From NCBI GenBank assembly GCA_937900165.1, contig CALCCX010000374.1, positions 1-15,803 of the forward strand: 15,803 nt of DNA. The letters run 5' to 3'. Each line of letters begins with the position of its first letter. Within the stretch, counting starts at the first letter, position 1. This stretch comes from an uncultured Acidimicrobiia bacterium. Its GTDB lineage: Bacteria > Actinomycetota > Acidimicrobiia > Spongiisociales > Spongiisociaceae. The notes below the pieces were generated by a model, which had not been told where the DNA came from, ran no database searches, and worked only from the letters and a program-made list of their open reading frames with translations. Shown in pieces: positions 1 to 7,310 of the stretch. The translations under genes and the position numbers were made by a program.

Positions 1-43
1 TATATCAGTGTGACTGGAGTTCAGACGTGTGCTCTTCCGATCT
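1..43 (+). other. Illumina read-2 adapter (sequencing artefact)
   Basis: Bases 10-43 match the Illumina TruSeq read-2/index adapter end to end (34 bases, starting GTGACTGGAG and ending CTTCCGATCT). Bases 1-9 lie where the last T of the P7 arm and an 8-base index would sit, although that reading of 1-9 is inference. This is not genomic DNA. Genome sequence begins at base 44, in the middle of ribBA. Confidence 0.98.
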
Positions 44-1046
44 CATAGTCACGTGCATCTTGGGGCAGGCCTAGTTCCTCGTTGGCCTCGACGGTATCGC
101 TGCCGCCCTCCTGAAGTGAGTAGGCCTCCAGTTTCGACAGCAGGCCAATGCCCCGTCCCTCATGTCCCCTGATGTAGAGGACAACACCCCTGCCGGCCTC
201 AACGACCTTCGCCAACGCCAAATCGAGTTGGGGCCCACAGTCGCATCTGAGACTTCCAAAAACATCGCCGGTGAGACACTCGGAGTGAACCCTGACCAGC
301 ACGTCTTGGGCGCCGGCCAGGTTTCCGTATACCAGCGCGACGTGCTCACGCCCATCCAGGAGCGACTCGTAGCCAACGGCTCGAAACTCTCCATGGCTGG
401 TCGGGATGCGGGCGTCGCCCCTCCGCTGTACGAGTCGCTCTGAGCGTCTCCGGTACTCGATCAGGTCAGCAATGGTGCAGATGAGGAGATCGTGTTCTTT
501 GGCGAACCGGACCAGTTCATCGCCCTTCTTCATGGTGCCATCGTCGTTTACGATCTCACACAGGGCGCCGGCCGGGGTCAGCCCAGCCAACCTCGCCAGG
601 TCGACAGCCGCTTCGGTGTGCCCAGTGCGCCTCAACACGCCCCCCTGACTGTATCTGAGCGGAAATATGTGACCGGGACGGCTGAACTGGTCTGCTTTCG
701 CGTCGAGATCAGCCAACGCTCGGATTGTCAGCGTTCGATCGGCCGCCGAGATCCCGGTCGTCGTCCCCTCCCGGAGATCTACCGATATGGTGAATCCAGT
801 GCGGAATGTATCCGTGCTGTCGCTGACCATCAGCGGGAGCTTCAGTTCGTCGAGGCGGTGGCCCTCCATCGGAACACAAATCACCCCGCTCGTATACCTG
901 ACCATGAAGCCGATCTTGTCTTCGGTGGCCAGCTCGGCCGCCAAGATCAGGTCGCCCTCGTTCTCACGATCATGGTCATCAACGACGACAACCAACTGGC
1001 CATCGGCGACTGCCGCTATTACATCAGGAATCGGTGAAAAGCTCAT
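44..1046 (-). CDS. ribBA: RibBA: DHBP synthase / GTP cyclohydrolase II, 3' truncated
   Basis: Bifunctional cytosolic enzyme that feeds both branches of riboflavin synthesis. The N-terminal RibB domain (about residues 1-205) converts ribulose 5-phosphate to dihydroxybutanone phosphate. The C-terminal RibA domain opens GTP. RibB shows the acidic DDHDRENEGD loop near residue 23 and the RPGHIFPLR...GHTEAAVDL block. RibA shows the zinc motif SECLTGDVFGSLRCDC and the GHEGRGIGL loop. The ATG at 1046 lies in an ATGA overlap with the ribE stop. Only 334 genomic residues remain, ending ...DARDY. The next codon is completed by adapter bases, so an apparent tail EIGRAHV is false. About 70-90 residues are missing compared with the usual length of 400 or more. 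In relatives ribH normally follows; here it would lie outside the window. Confidence 0.96.
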
Positions 1047-1642
1047 TGGCGATACGCCTCCAGCATTCGTTCTACGTACTTTGCCACCATATCGACCTCT
1101 ACGTTTAGAACATCACCTGGTTCGCGCTCCCCGAGTGAGGTGAGTTGGAGTGTCAACGGAATCAGCGCGACATCGACACCCTCCTTGGTCACCTTGGCGA
1201 TGGTGAGACTGGCGCCGTCCAGGGTGATCGAGCCCTTTTCAATGGTGTATTTTCGCAATTCGGGTGGCAGGGTGACGACGAGGCGGTGACCTTCTTCATT
1301 ACTCGGCCCGTTGGCGACAACGGTCCCGACTCCGTCCACGTGGCCCTGCACGATGTGGCCGTCAAGTCTGGCGTTGAGCGTCATCGGTCGCTCGAGGTTT
1401 ACTCCGTCTCCCTCGTTCAGCCTGCCGAGATTCGACCTACTCAATGTCTCAGGCACCACATCGGCGACAAGATGCGACCCACCGAATTCGACCACAGTCA
1501 AACATACACCGTTCACCGCAATCGAATCACCAACCGAAGCATCTGCCACCACTGCCTTGGCACCGATTCTGACTCTGATCCCTTCGGGCGTCTTGGTGAT
1601 CGATTCGATCTCGCCTCGCTCCTCGACTATTCCGGTGAACAT
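1043..1642 (-). CDS. ribE: RibE: riboflavin synthase alpha chain
   Basis: Converts two 6,7-dimethyl-8-ribityllumazine molecules to riboflavin plus a pyrimidinedione, the last step of riboflavin synthesis. The protein is 199 residues, a normal length, and has two similar beta-barrel halves (about 1-90 and 97-188). The halves are visible as the internal repeat SIAVNGVCLTV (40-50) and SITLDGASLTI (138-148). The hallmark start MFTGIVEE is present. F2, T3, S40, C47, H96, H101, K136, S145 and D184 line up with active-site residues known from E. coli, shifted by one. One departure is IPLT where most relatives have IPHT (about residue 163). The ATG at 1642 is 6 bases after the ribD stop, and the gene end overlaps the ribBA start by 4 bases. 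The symbol ribC is used for the same gene in mycobacteria. Confidence 0.97.
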   Translation of the reverse strand: MFTGIVEERGEIESITKTPEGIRVRIGAKAVVADASVGDSIAVNGVCLTVVEFGGSHLVADVVPETLSRSNLGRLNEGDGVNLERPMTLNARLDGHIVQGHVDGVGTVVANGPSNEEGHRLVVTLPPELRKYTIEKGSITLDGASLTIAKVTKEGVDVALIPLTLQLTSLGEREPGDVLNVEVDMVAKYVERMLEAYRQ

Positions 1643-1648
1643 TCGTGG

Positions 1649-2728
1649 TCAGCTCTCCCGTACTCGTGCGTGGATGGCCAGGTCATCGCCAACTTGCCGC
1701 ACTTCGGTCACTTCGACTGGCCGGGCCTTGGCCATTGTCGCCATCCTCCCGTCGAATAAAGCCCTGCCGTTGCCGCCGGCCAGATGGGCAGCCAGATAGA
1801 GCCGATACTCGTCGACCAACCCGAGTTGCTCGAAGGATGATATGAGGGCCTGTCCGCCCTCTACGTGTACATCAAGCAACCCTTCTCGTGCCAGGTGCCG
1901 AAGCGCCGCTTCCAGGTCCACCTTCGATCCGTCAGGCGTCGGCAACACGATCTCACCCGCAGCTGCCGATCCTTCCTGCGTATCTAAAGCGGTTGGTGCG
2001 AACACGATTGGCGGCGATCCGAAAGCGTTGGTATCCACGGTGGAGAATCTGCGGCCAGAGATGACCACGATCCTGGTCGATGCCTCTGACTCCGCTCCGA
2101 GTTTCGCAGGCACCGAGCCCACGAACCCACTTCCAATCACCACTGCGTCCGCTCTCGTTCGGTATTCGTTCACCTCGCGGATGGCAGCCTCACCCAACAA
2201 CGCGCTTGCCACTCGATCGTCCAACGCCGCCGACTGGCCGTCCAGGGTCAGAACCGAGACCACGACAACCCTCGGACGACCAAGGCGCCTGTGGATCAGG
2301 TAGCCGGGGTCAAGCGCCGCCGCCTCAGGTTCCATCACCCCGGAGACCACCTCGACGCCCGCTTGACGAAGACGAGCGAACCCTGAACCAGCGACTCGTT
2401 CATCCGGATCGGTCAAAGCAGCTACGACCCTGTGGACCTTTGCTTCGATCACCGCATCAGCACACGGCGGCGTCCGCCCGTGGTGCGAACAAGGCTCCAA
2501 GGTGACGACGACCGTCCCGCCCTCTGCTCGTGATCCCGCTTGTTGCAGAGCGATCGTCTCGGCGTGCGGACTGCCCGGCCCCTGATGGACACCCCGGCCG
2601 ATGACCGCGCCTGACCGATCCAACACGACAGCCCCAACTCTCGGATTGGGATGTGGACGGCACTTACTGGCGGCATCGATTGCGCTGCGCATCGCAACCA
2701 ATTCGACTGGTAGTCCGGAATGGCCCAT
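1649..2728 (-). CDS. ribD: RibD: bifunctional pyrimidine deaminase / reductase
   Basis: Carries out the second and third steps of the GTP branch of riboflavin synthesis: deamination of the diaminopyrimidine, then NADPH-dependent reduction of the ribosyl side chain. From the ATG at 2728 the protein has 359 residues. The N-terminal cytidine-deaminase-like domain (about 10-140) has PNPRVGAVV, the zinc and proton-shuttle motif HAE at 55-57, and EPC...GRTPPC with zinc cysteines 80 and 89. The C-terminal half is the RibD reductase domain, with RPRVVVVSVLTLDG at its start and HVEGGQALISSF near the end. A GTG at 2755 would add 9 residues and sit 9 bases after the preceding stop. I prefer 2728 because it gives the usual short lead before the deaminase fold, but neither start has a clear ribosome site at good spacing. 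Confidence 0.94.
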   Translation of the reverse strand: MGHSGLPVELVAMRSAIDAASKCRPHPNPRVGAVVLDRSGAVIGRGVHQGPGSPHAETIALQQAGSRAEGGTVVVTLEPCSHHGRTPPCADAVIEAKVHRVVAALTDPDERVAGSGFARLRQAGVEVVSGVMEPEAAALDPGYLIHRRLGRPRVVVVSVLTLDGQSAALDDRVASALLGEAAIREVNEYRTRADAVVIGSGFVGSVPAKLGAESEASTRIVVISGRRFSTVDTNAFGSPPIVFAPTALDTQEGSAAAGEIVLPTPDGSKVDLEAALRHLAREGLLDVHVEGGQALISSFEQLGLVDEYRLYLAAHLAGGNGRALFDGRMATMAKARPVEVTEVRQVGDDLAIHARVRES

Positions 2729-2764
2729 CACAGAAATGCTACAGCGGACTGGCACTGCCTCAGC

Positions 2765-3691
2765 TCAGTTGGTGCGGCGGTCGATCTTGTACGAGGAGCC
2801 GGTCTGTCGTTTGGCGTATTCCTTCATCTCCACCGCGATCGCGGACGCCTCCCACTGGGAGGCTAGGACTCTCGTGAGGTTCGATGTAACGCCTAGGGAC
2901 ACCGAGACGATGGGGAACGCGTGCCTTTCGCCCTGTCGATCCGCGACCTCGATGTAGCCACGCAGCGCGTCAGCAGTGTCATAGAAATCCAGAATTCCCT
3001 CGTCAAACTTGGCGATGGCTGTCTTGCAAAATTGTTCGGAGATGCCAGGGTCGAGAATCGCGACGAAATCATCACCACCGATATGTCCGACGAAAGTGGT
3101 GGCGTCACCGATCTCGGCGCTCGCCTCGAGGAGGGCATCAGCCGAGAAGGTGATTACCTGGTCGCCCCGCAGGAAGCCGTAGTGATCGTTGAAGGCTTTG
3201 AAGTTGTCCAGGTCGACCTGCACAAGTGCGAATGGGTCGCCGATTTCGATGCGCCGCTCGAGTTCTCCTGCGATCTGAAAGTTGCCTGGTAGGCCGGTCA
3301 GAGGTGATACGTCTCGCATCGCTTGGGTGCGGCGCAAGACAGCCTTGATTCTGGCGATGAGTTCTGTCACGTCGAACGGTTTGGTCACATAGTCGTCTGC
3401 ACCAAGCTCCAGGCCCCTAACCCGGTCTTCGGACAATGCCTTGGCGGTGAGCAGGATCACAGAAGTGTTGGCCGCTCCTGGATGCGAGCGCAACCTACGC
3501 AGAGCGGTGATGCCATCCATCTCCGGCATCATGATGTCGAGAAGAACCAGGTCTGGAGAGGTATCGAGGACCTTTTCGACCGCCTCGCGTCCATCGGATG
3601 CGGTTTCAACCTCGAAACCTTCAAGTTCGAGGCTGACCCGGACAAATTGCACGATATCCGGGTCGTCGTCCGCGATCAGAACTCGATGCAT
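2765..3691 (-). CDS. Response regulator with receiver and degenerate GGDEF domain
   Basis: A 308-residue cytoplasmic signalling protein. The receiver domain (about 1-120) is intact: acidic D8-D10, phospho-acceptor D52 in LLDIMMPEMDG, T82 and K104. The second domain (about 128-305) is GGDEF-like, with SPLTGLPGN at its start and VQVDLDNFKAFND around 158-169. The signature reads GGDDF at 205-209, so the usual Glu is Asp. No RxxD inhibitory site precedes it. Diguanylate cyclase activity is therefore uncertain; it could make c-di-GMP under phosphorylation control or act only as a nucleotide sensor or scaffold. There is no membrane segment and no adjacent histidine kinase. It starts 12 bases after the rpe stop and ends just before ribD, so it is probably cotranscribed with them. 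A weak AGGG lies 4 bases before the ATG. Confidence 0.93.
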   Translation of the reverse strand: MHRVLIADDDPDIVQFVRVSLELEGFEVETASDGREAVEKVLDTSPDLVLLDIMMPEMDGITALRRLRSHPGAANTSVILLTAKALSEDRVRGLELGADDYVTKPFDVTELIARIKAVLRRTQAMRDVSPLTGLPGNFQIAGELERRIEIGDPFALVQVDLDNFKAFNDHYGFLRGDQVITFSADALLEASAEIGDATTFVGHIGGDDFVAILDPGISEQFCKTAIAKFDEGILDFYDTADALRGYIEVADRQGERHAFPIVSVSLGVTSNLTRVLASQWEASAIAVEMKEYAKRQTGSSYKIDRRTN

Positions 3692-3703
3692 ATTGCCCTA
3701 TTT

Positions 3704-4363
3704 TCAGTCGTCCACTGCGGCTCGCAACTCGGCGATGGCAGCCACCGGATCCGACGCGCCGAACACCGACGTGCCTGCAACGAACACGTCCACTCCTGCA
3801 CGCCTAGCCAACGGTGCTGTTGCCGGGGTGATACCGCCATCAATCTGTATATCGACAGGCAGAGCTCGCGAATCAACCACTTCCCTGGCCTTTTTGACCT
3901 TGGGCAGGACCGATTCGATGAAACCCTGCCCACCAAACCCCGGGTTGACCGACATCATCACGACCATGTCGCAGATTTCGAGGAACGGATCGACCGCCTC
4001 ATAGGGAGTCGGTGGGTTCAGGACGACGCCGAAACCGAGCCCGACGGCCCTGGCCATCTTCGCGACTTTGCTCGGATCTGGGAACACCTCGAGATGCACG
4101 GTCACGAGGGTCGCGCCCGCGTCAGCCAACTCGTCGAGATAAGAGTCGGGGTTCGTTGTCATCAGGTGGCAGTCGAATGGCAGGTCGGTGATTGCCCGTA
4201 GCGAGCGGATCACCGGCATGCCAAGCGAGATATTCGGGACGAAGTGACCGTCCATCACGTCTACGTGGAGCATCTCCACGTGCGCCTCGATGGCTGCCAC
4301 CTGGGCTCCCAGGTTGGCGAAATCGGCGGCAAGAATGGAAGGAGCAATGCTGGCTGGTTTCAT
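3704..4363 (-). CDS. rpe: Rpe: ribulose-phosphate 3-epimerase
   Basis: Interconverts ribulose 5-phosphate and xylulose 5-phosphate in the pentose phosphate pathway. Ribulose 5-phosphate is also the substrate of the RibB domain encoded in the same cluster. The 219-residue TIM-barrel protein shows all family hallmarks: APSILAADF near the N-terminus, HVDVMDGHFVPN with metal ligands H33 and D35, H66 in CHLM, the phosphate-binding VNPGFGGQ at 139-146, and catalytic D175 in QIDGGI. I chose the ATG at 4363 because the protein then begins MKPASIAPSI as in relatives. A TTG at 4390 would add 9 unlikely residues. It is the first gene after the 286-base gap, so it may head the rpe-regulator-rib transcription unit. 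Confidence 0.96.
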   Translation of the reverse strand: MKPASIAPSILAADFANLGAQVAAIEAHVEMLHVDVMDGHFVPNISLGMPVIRSLRAITDLPFDCHLMTTNPDSYLDELADAGATLVTVHLEVFPDPSKVAKMARAVGLGFGVVLNPPTPYEAVDPFLEICDMVVMMSVNPGFGGQGFIESVLPKVKKAREVVDSRALPVDIQIDGGITPATAPLARRAGVDVFVAGTSVFGASDPVAAIAELRAAVDD

Positions 4364-4649
4364 GGACGGAAGCCTACCGAGCACGATCAATCTTCTGTTT
4401 CACCCGATATCGGCTATCCGAGCGCCTGGTCGACTTCTACTGGCCATTGGCTTCTTAGCCTGGATCCACCGACTTGGGGAGGCGAGTCGCCCGGTGGGCC
4501 ATGCTGGTGGTGAGGTCACGGTTGTTTCGGCTTTCACTTCCTGGTGATTCCTGCTTTCGCGCGAATACGGTTGGTATGTCTAGGCGAGGCGGGCGAGGAG
4601 CCCAACCGTGCGGTGGATCCAGGCTTAGGAATAGGTTGTCTCTCGCCGC
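4364..4649. other. 286-base intergenic gap between rsmB and rpe
   Basis: This is the longest non-coding stretch in a cluster where most genes overlap or lie within about 15 bases. I see no credible short gene in it. It holds a 167-base inverted-repeat element (4458-4624), a 10-base palindrome CCGATATCGG at 4404-4413 about 40 bases before the rpe start, and a palindrome TTCGCGCGAA at 4556-4565. No uridine-rich tract follows a hairpin, so there is no standard intrinsic terminator. I could not pick a convincing promoter, and there is no FMN riboswitch signature. Confidence 0.8.
4458..4624. repeat. Candidate MITE-like element with 14-base terminal inverted repeats
   Basis: The left end GCCTGGATCCACCG (4458-4471) and right end CGGTGGATCCAGGC (4611-4624) are perfect inverted repeats bounding 167 bases. 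Each is directly flanked by TTA (4455-4457 and 4625-4627); counted more widely, CTTAG occurs in direct orientation at 4454-4458 and 4624-4628. This is the layout of a small non-autonomous transposable element with a target duplication. Inside are a second inverted pair, ACGGTTGG at 4567-4574 and CCAACCGT at 4602-4609, and a CGGTGG at 4492-4497 that can pair with the left end. No transposase is encoded. A structured RNA in the rsmB 3' or rpe 5' untranslated region is the main alternative. Confidence 0.4.
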
Positions 4650-5870
4650 TCACCTCTCGACCACCGCTATGAACATGCCGTCGGTATCGCTCAGATGTGG
4701 GCCCATCAGCAACCCGGATGCGGAACGCCTTCCAGGTAGGGACTCTGGTGCCCTGACGCGGAGGCCTTCGACAACTTCGAGAGTCTCGGCCGGGGTGACG
4801 GTGCAGACCGAGTACACGAGTCGCCCTCCCGGAGCGAGCAACGGAATCGCTGCCTCGATCATCCTTCGCTGCTGGGCAGCGAGCCTTCTGACCTCTCCTT
4901 CGGTTACCTTGAGGCGGATCTCCGGCCGTCGCCGAAGGGTCCCAAGACCAGAGCAGGGAGCGTCGAGAAGTATCCGGTCGAAGGAGCCGCCGCGAAACGG
5001 CGGAGCGCTTGCGTCGGCCTGCACCCAATGGACCATCGCAGCGGTCTTGGCGAGCCTACGGACGGCGCTTCGCAGCCGTCGCCCATGGAGGTCGGAGGCG
5101 ACCACCATCCCGGCTCCACTGTCGGCGATCTGGAGGGTCTTGCCTCCTGGAGCCGCGGCCGGGTCGAGGACCCGCTGGCCGGGTTCGATCCCCAGCGCGG
5201 CAACCACGGCAACCGAGGCGGGATCCTGAACGACGCAGTTCGGCGGCACCTCGGCACCAGGAGGCAGCAGCCATGAACCTGCCACCGGTCCAGGTGCGGC
5301 AACTGAAGGGACGGCCGCTCCCGGCCGTGGGCGGATGGCGAGCGGGGCCGCTTCGGCGCTCGCGGAGAAGAATTCGATGGTCTCGCCTTCCCCCCAGGCT
5401 GAGACCAGTGTCTCTGTAAGCCAGTCAGGCATGCCGAAGGCAGCGCCCAATCGGCCAGACATCTCTGGCGGATTCGATCTGCTCACCGACCTGAGAACCC
5501 CGTTCACAAACCCGGCGGCTCGCGAATGGCCGGCTGCTTTCACTGCTTCCACGGCGGTGTCGACGGCCGCGTGGTTCGGACTCCGCGAGAAAAACATCTC
5601 GGTGGTCGCAATTCGCATGGTGTCGAGCACGGTCGCTTCAACCGTGGCGATCGGACGATCAAGCACCGCCTCGATACCGGCGTCCACGATCTCGAGTTTG
5701 CGAATGGTTTCGTAGACGAGCATTCGGACCAGCGCACGATCACTGCTCTCCTCCAGGTCAATGTCTCGCAGCGCAACGTTTGACCATGCTCCAGCCCGCA
5801 GAACTCGTCCGAGAATCGAAGCTGCGATCAGACGGGCAGGTACTCCTGGCTTGGGTTCGGTTTCGCTCAC
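4650..5870 (-). CDS. rsmB: RsmB: 16S rRNA m5C967 methyltransferase
   Basis: Uses S-adenosylmethionine to methylate cytosine 967 (E. coli numbering) of 16S rRNA. The protein has 406 residues. The N-terminal NusB-like RNA-binding domain (about 1-140) includes FVNGVLRSVSR near residue 121. The Rossmann methyltransferase domain follows, with motif I LDPAAAPGGKT (235-245), motif IV DAPCSGLG with C306, and motif VI YSVCTVTPAET with the predicted nucleophile C356. The GTG at 5870 forms a GTGA overlap with the fmt stop. A start at 5909 would overlap fmt by 43 bases and add a basic stretch unlike the family, so I rejected it. Also called sun or fmu; it follows fmt in many bacteria. Confidence 0.95.
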   Translation of the reverse strand: MSETEPKPGVPARLIAASILGRVLRAGAWSNVALRDIDLEESSDRALVRMLVYETIRKLEIVDAGIEAVLDRPIATVEATVLDTMRIATTEMFFSRSPNHAAVDTAVEAVKAAGHSRAAGFVNGVLRSVSRSNPPEMSGRLGAAFGMPDWLTETLVSAWGEGETIEFFSASAEAAPLAIRPRPGAAVPSVAAPGPVAGSWLLPPGAEVPPNCVVQDPASVAVVAALGIEPGQRVLDPAAAPGGKTLQIADSGAGMVVASDLHGRRLRSAVRRLAKTAAMVHWVQADASAPPFRGGSFDRILLDAPCSGLGTLRRRPEIRLKVTEGEVRRLAAQQRRMIEAAIPLLAPGGRLVYSVCTVTPAETLEVVEGLRVRAPESLPGRRSASGLLMGPHLSDTDGMFIAVVER

Positions 5871-6781
5871 GTCAACGCGCCGAGTTCGTCTCTGACTCCC
5901 CTGGCCCAATCACCGCCGGACATGCGACGTTTTCCAGCCGGCTGCACCTGAGCGACTGCCAAGGCGACCGTCCCTGTACCGACCAGCAGTCGGTCCTTGG
6001 TGAACGCAAGTCGACCTGGCTCCAACACGGTGTCAGCTATTGCCTTGGCCTCGAATACTTTGAAGGGTTGCCCGTCTCGGGTGAAGCGCGCTCCTGGGCG
6101 TGGGTCAAACGCTCGAATCTTGGGCGCCAACGCCTCCGCGGGCTCGCCCGGATCAAGGACGGCTTCGCTCGTTTGCAACATCGACGCGTATGTGGCCTCA
6201 TCGTCGTTTTGGTCTTGACCCAGGTGCTGTCCAGCCAGCAAGGCGTCCAATTCGACAGCGAGAAACTCTCCAGCCGACTCTGCCAGTCGGGAGGTCAGAT
6301 GGCCACCAGACTCATCTGCCTGGATCGTTGTAGCCCAGCTGGCTAGCACCGGCCCGGTGTCCAGGCCTTCGTCCATCTGCATCAAGGTGATTCCGGTCAC
6401 GGTATCTCCGGCCAGCAGAGCCCGCTCAACCGGAGCGGCGCCCCTCCATCGCGGGAGTAACGAATAGTGCACGTTGACCATGCCTCTGCGTGGGAGGGCC
6501 AGTACCCCAGCAGGCACGATCATTCCGAACGCCGCGACTACGACCAAGTCGAGGTCCAAACCGGACAGCAGCGATCCCAGCTCTGCCTTGGTGCCAGGCT
6601 CGCCAACTGCCAGCCCAAGATCGGCGGCCGCCTGTTTGACCGGGGTCGGTGTTGGAAGCTTCCCCCTGCCTCGCACTCTGTCTGGTCTGGTTACCACAAG
6701 CATCACGTCGGATCCGGCCGCCAAAGCCCGAAGAACGGGCACCGCGGAATCTGGGGTCCCCAGGAACGCAGTTCGCCTCAT
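5867..6781 (-). CDS. fmt: Fmt: methionyl-tRNA formyltransferase
   Basis: Transfers a formyl group from 10-formyltetrahydrofolate to Met-tRNA(fMet), which allows translation initiation. The 304-residue protein begins MRRTAFLGTP, typical of the family. Formyltransferase catalytic residues are N103, H105 and D141, within VNVHYSLLPRWRGAAP (102-117) and QMDEGLDTG (135-143). The C-terminal OB-fold tRNA-binding domain runs from about 205, with AFDPRPGARF. The ATG at 6781 lies in an ATGA overlap with the def stop, and its own stop overlaps the rsmB GTG. The def-fmt pair is functionally matched: Fmt adds the formyl group that Def later removes. Confidence 0.97.
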   Translation of the reverse strand: MRRTAFLGTPDSAVPVLRALAAGSDVMLVVTRPDRVRGRGKLPTPTPVKQAAADLGLAVGEPGTKAELGSLLSGLDLDLVVVAAFGMIVPAGVLALPRRGMVNVHYSLLPRWRGAAPVERALLAGDTVTGITLMQMDEGLDTGPVLASWATTIQADESGGHLTSRLAESAGEFLAVELDALLAGQHLGQDQNDDEATYASMLQTSEAVLDPGEPAEALAPKIRAFDPRPGARFTRDGQPFKVFEAKAIADTVLEPGRLAFTKDRLLVGTGTVALAVAQVQPAGKRRMSGGDWARGVRDELGALT

Positions 6782-7275
6782 TGGAGCAGCCCTAGGCCCT
6801 CATTGCGCAGGTCTCTCAGGGCGGCCTTGCGGTCGTTCTTTTCGAGCCGTTCGATCAGCAGTATGCCGTGAAGATGATCAATCTCGTGTTGAAGCACGCG
6901 CCCCAGAAGTTCGTCGCCCTCGTACTCCACCTCTTCGCCGTCCAAGTTCAGGCCACGTGCCCGCGCCCAGCCAGGACGCTCGATGGGCCAGTAGCGATCC
7001 GGCACCGAAAGGCAGCCCTCCTCGAACGTCCATTCATCCCTGGTTTCGATGATCTCTGGATTGATCAACACTTCGGCTCCGTCGCCGACGTCGAATACTG
7101 CCACCGCCTTGGAGATACCGATCTGAGGGGCCGCCAGGCCGACCCCGGGGGCCGCATACATGGTCTCAATCATGTCTTCGACCAAGCGCTCAATGGATTC
7201 GTCGATGACGTCTACGGCTGTGGCAGTGGATCGGAGGACCGGATCGCCAAAGGTTCTAATTGGAAAGATGGCCAA
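6778..7275 (-). CDS. def: Def: peptide deformylase
   Basis: Metallohydrolase that removes the formyl group from new proteins. From a TTG at 7275 it has 165 residues and starts MAIFPIRTFGDPVLR, the usual N-terminus in this group. All three motifs are intact: GVGLAAPQ (44-51), EGCLS with metal ligand C88, and QHEIDHLHG with H130, E131 and H134. I chose the TTG because a good ribosome site, AGGAG (7282-7286), lies 6 bases before it. A GTG at 7293 would add six residues and put that ribosome site inside the gene. The stop overlaps the fmt start by 4 bases. Upstream is a 169-base gap to priA, so def may begin a new transcription unit. Confidence 0.95.
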   Translation of the reverse strand: MAIFPIRTFGDPVLRSTATAVDVIDESIERLVEDMIETMYAAPGVGLAAPQIGISKAVAVFDVGDGAEVLINPEIIETRDEWTFEEGCLSVPDRYWPIERPGWARARGLNLDGEEVEYEGDELLGRVLQHEIDHLHGILLIERLEKNDRKAALRDLRNEGLGLLQ

Positions 7276-7281
7276 CTCAGG

Positions 7282-7286
7282 CTCCT
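7282..7286 (-). promoter_or_regulatory. Ribosome binding site of def
   Basis: AGGAG on the minus strand, 6 bases before the TTG at 7275. It decides the def start in favour of TTG over the GTG at 7293, which lies upstream of it. Confidence 0.7.
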
Positions 7287-7310
7287 GTCGCACTTCGAAT
7301 CTGACAGGTT

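Noticed and set aside
3323..4201. Plus-strand reading frame (292 codons) opposite the response regulator and rpe
   Set aside because: It spans two well-supported genes on the other strand, is rich in His, Arg and Asp, and shows no family motif.
4404..4413. CCGATATCGG palindrome upstream of rpe as an operator
   Set aside because: It is a single 10-base palindrome with no second copy and no known factor match, which is not enough to call a site.
4364..4649. FMN riboswitch ahead of the rib genes
   Set aside because: I looked for the conserved RFN-element blocks on the minus strand and did not find them, either here or before ribD.
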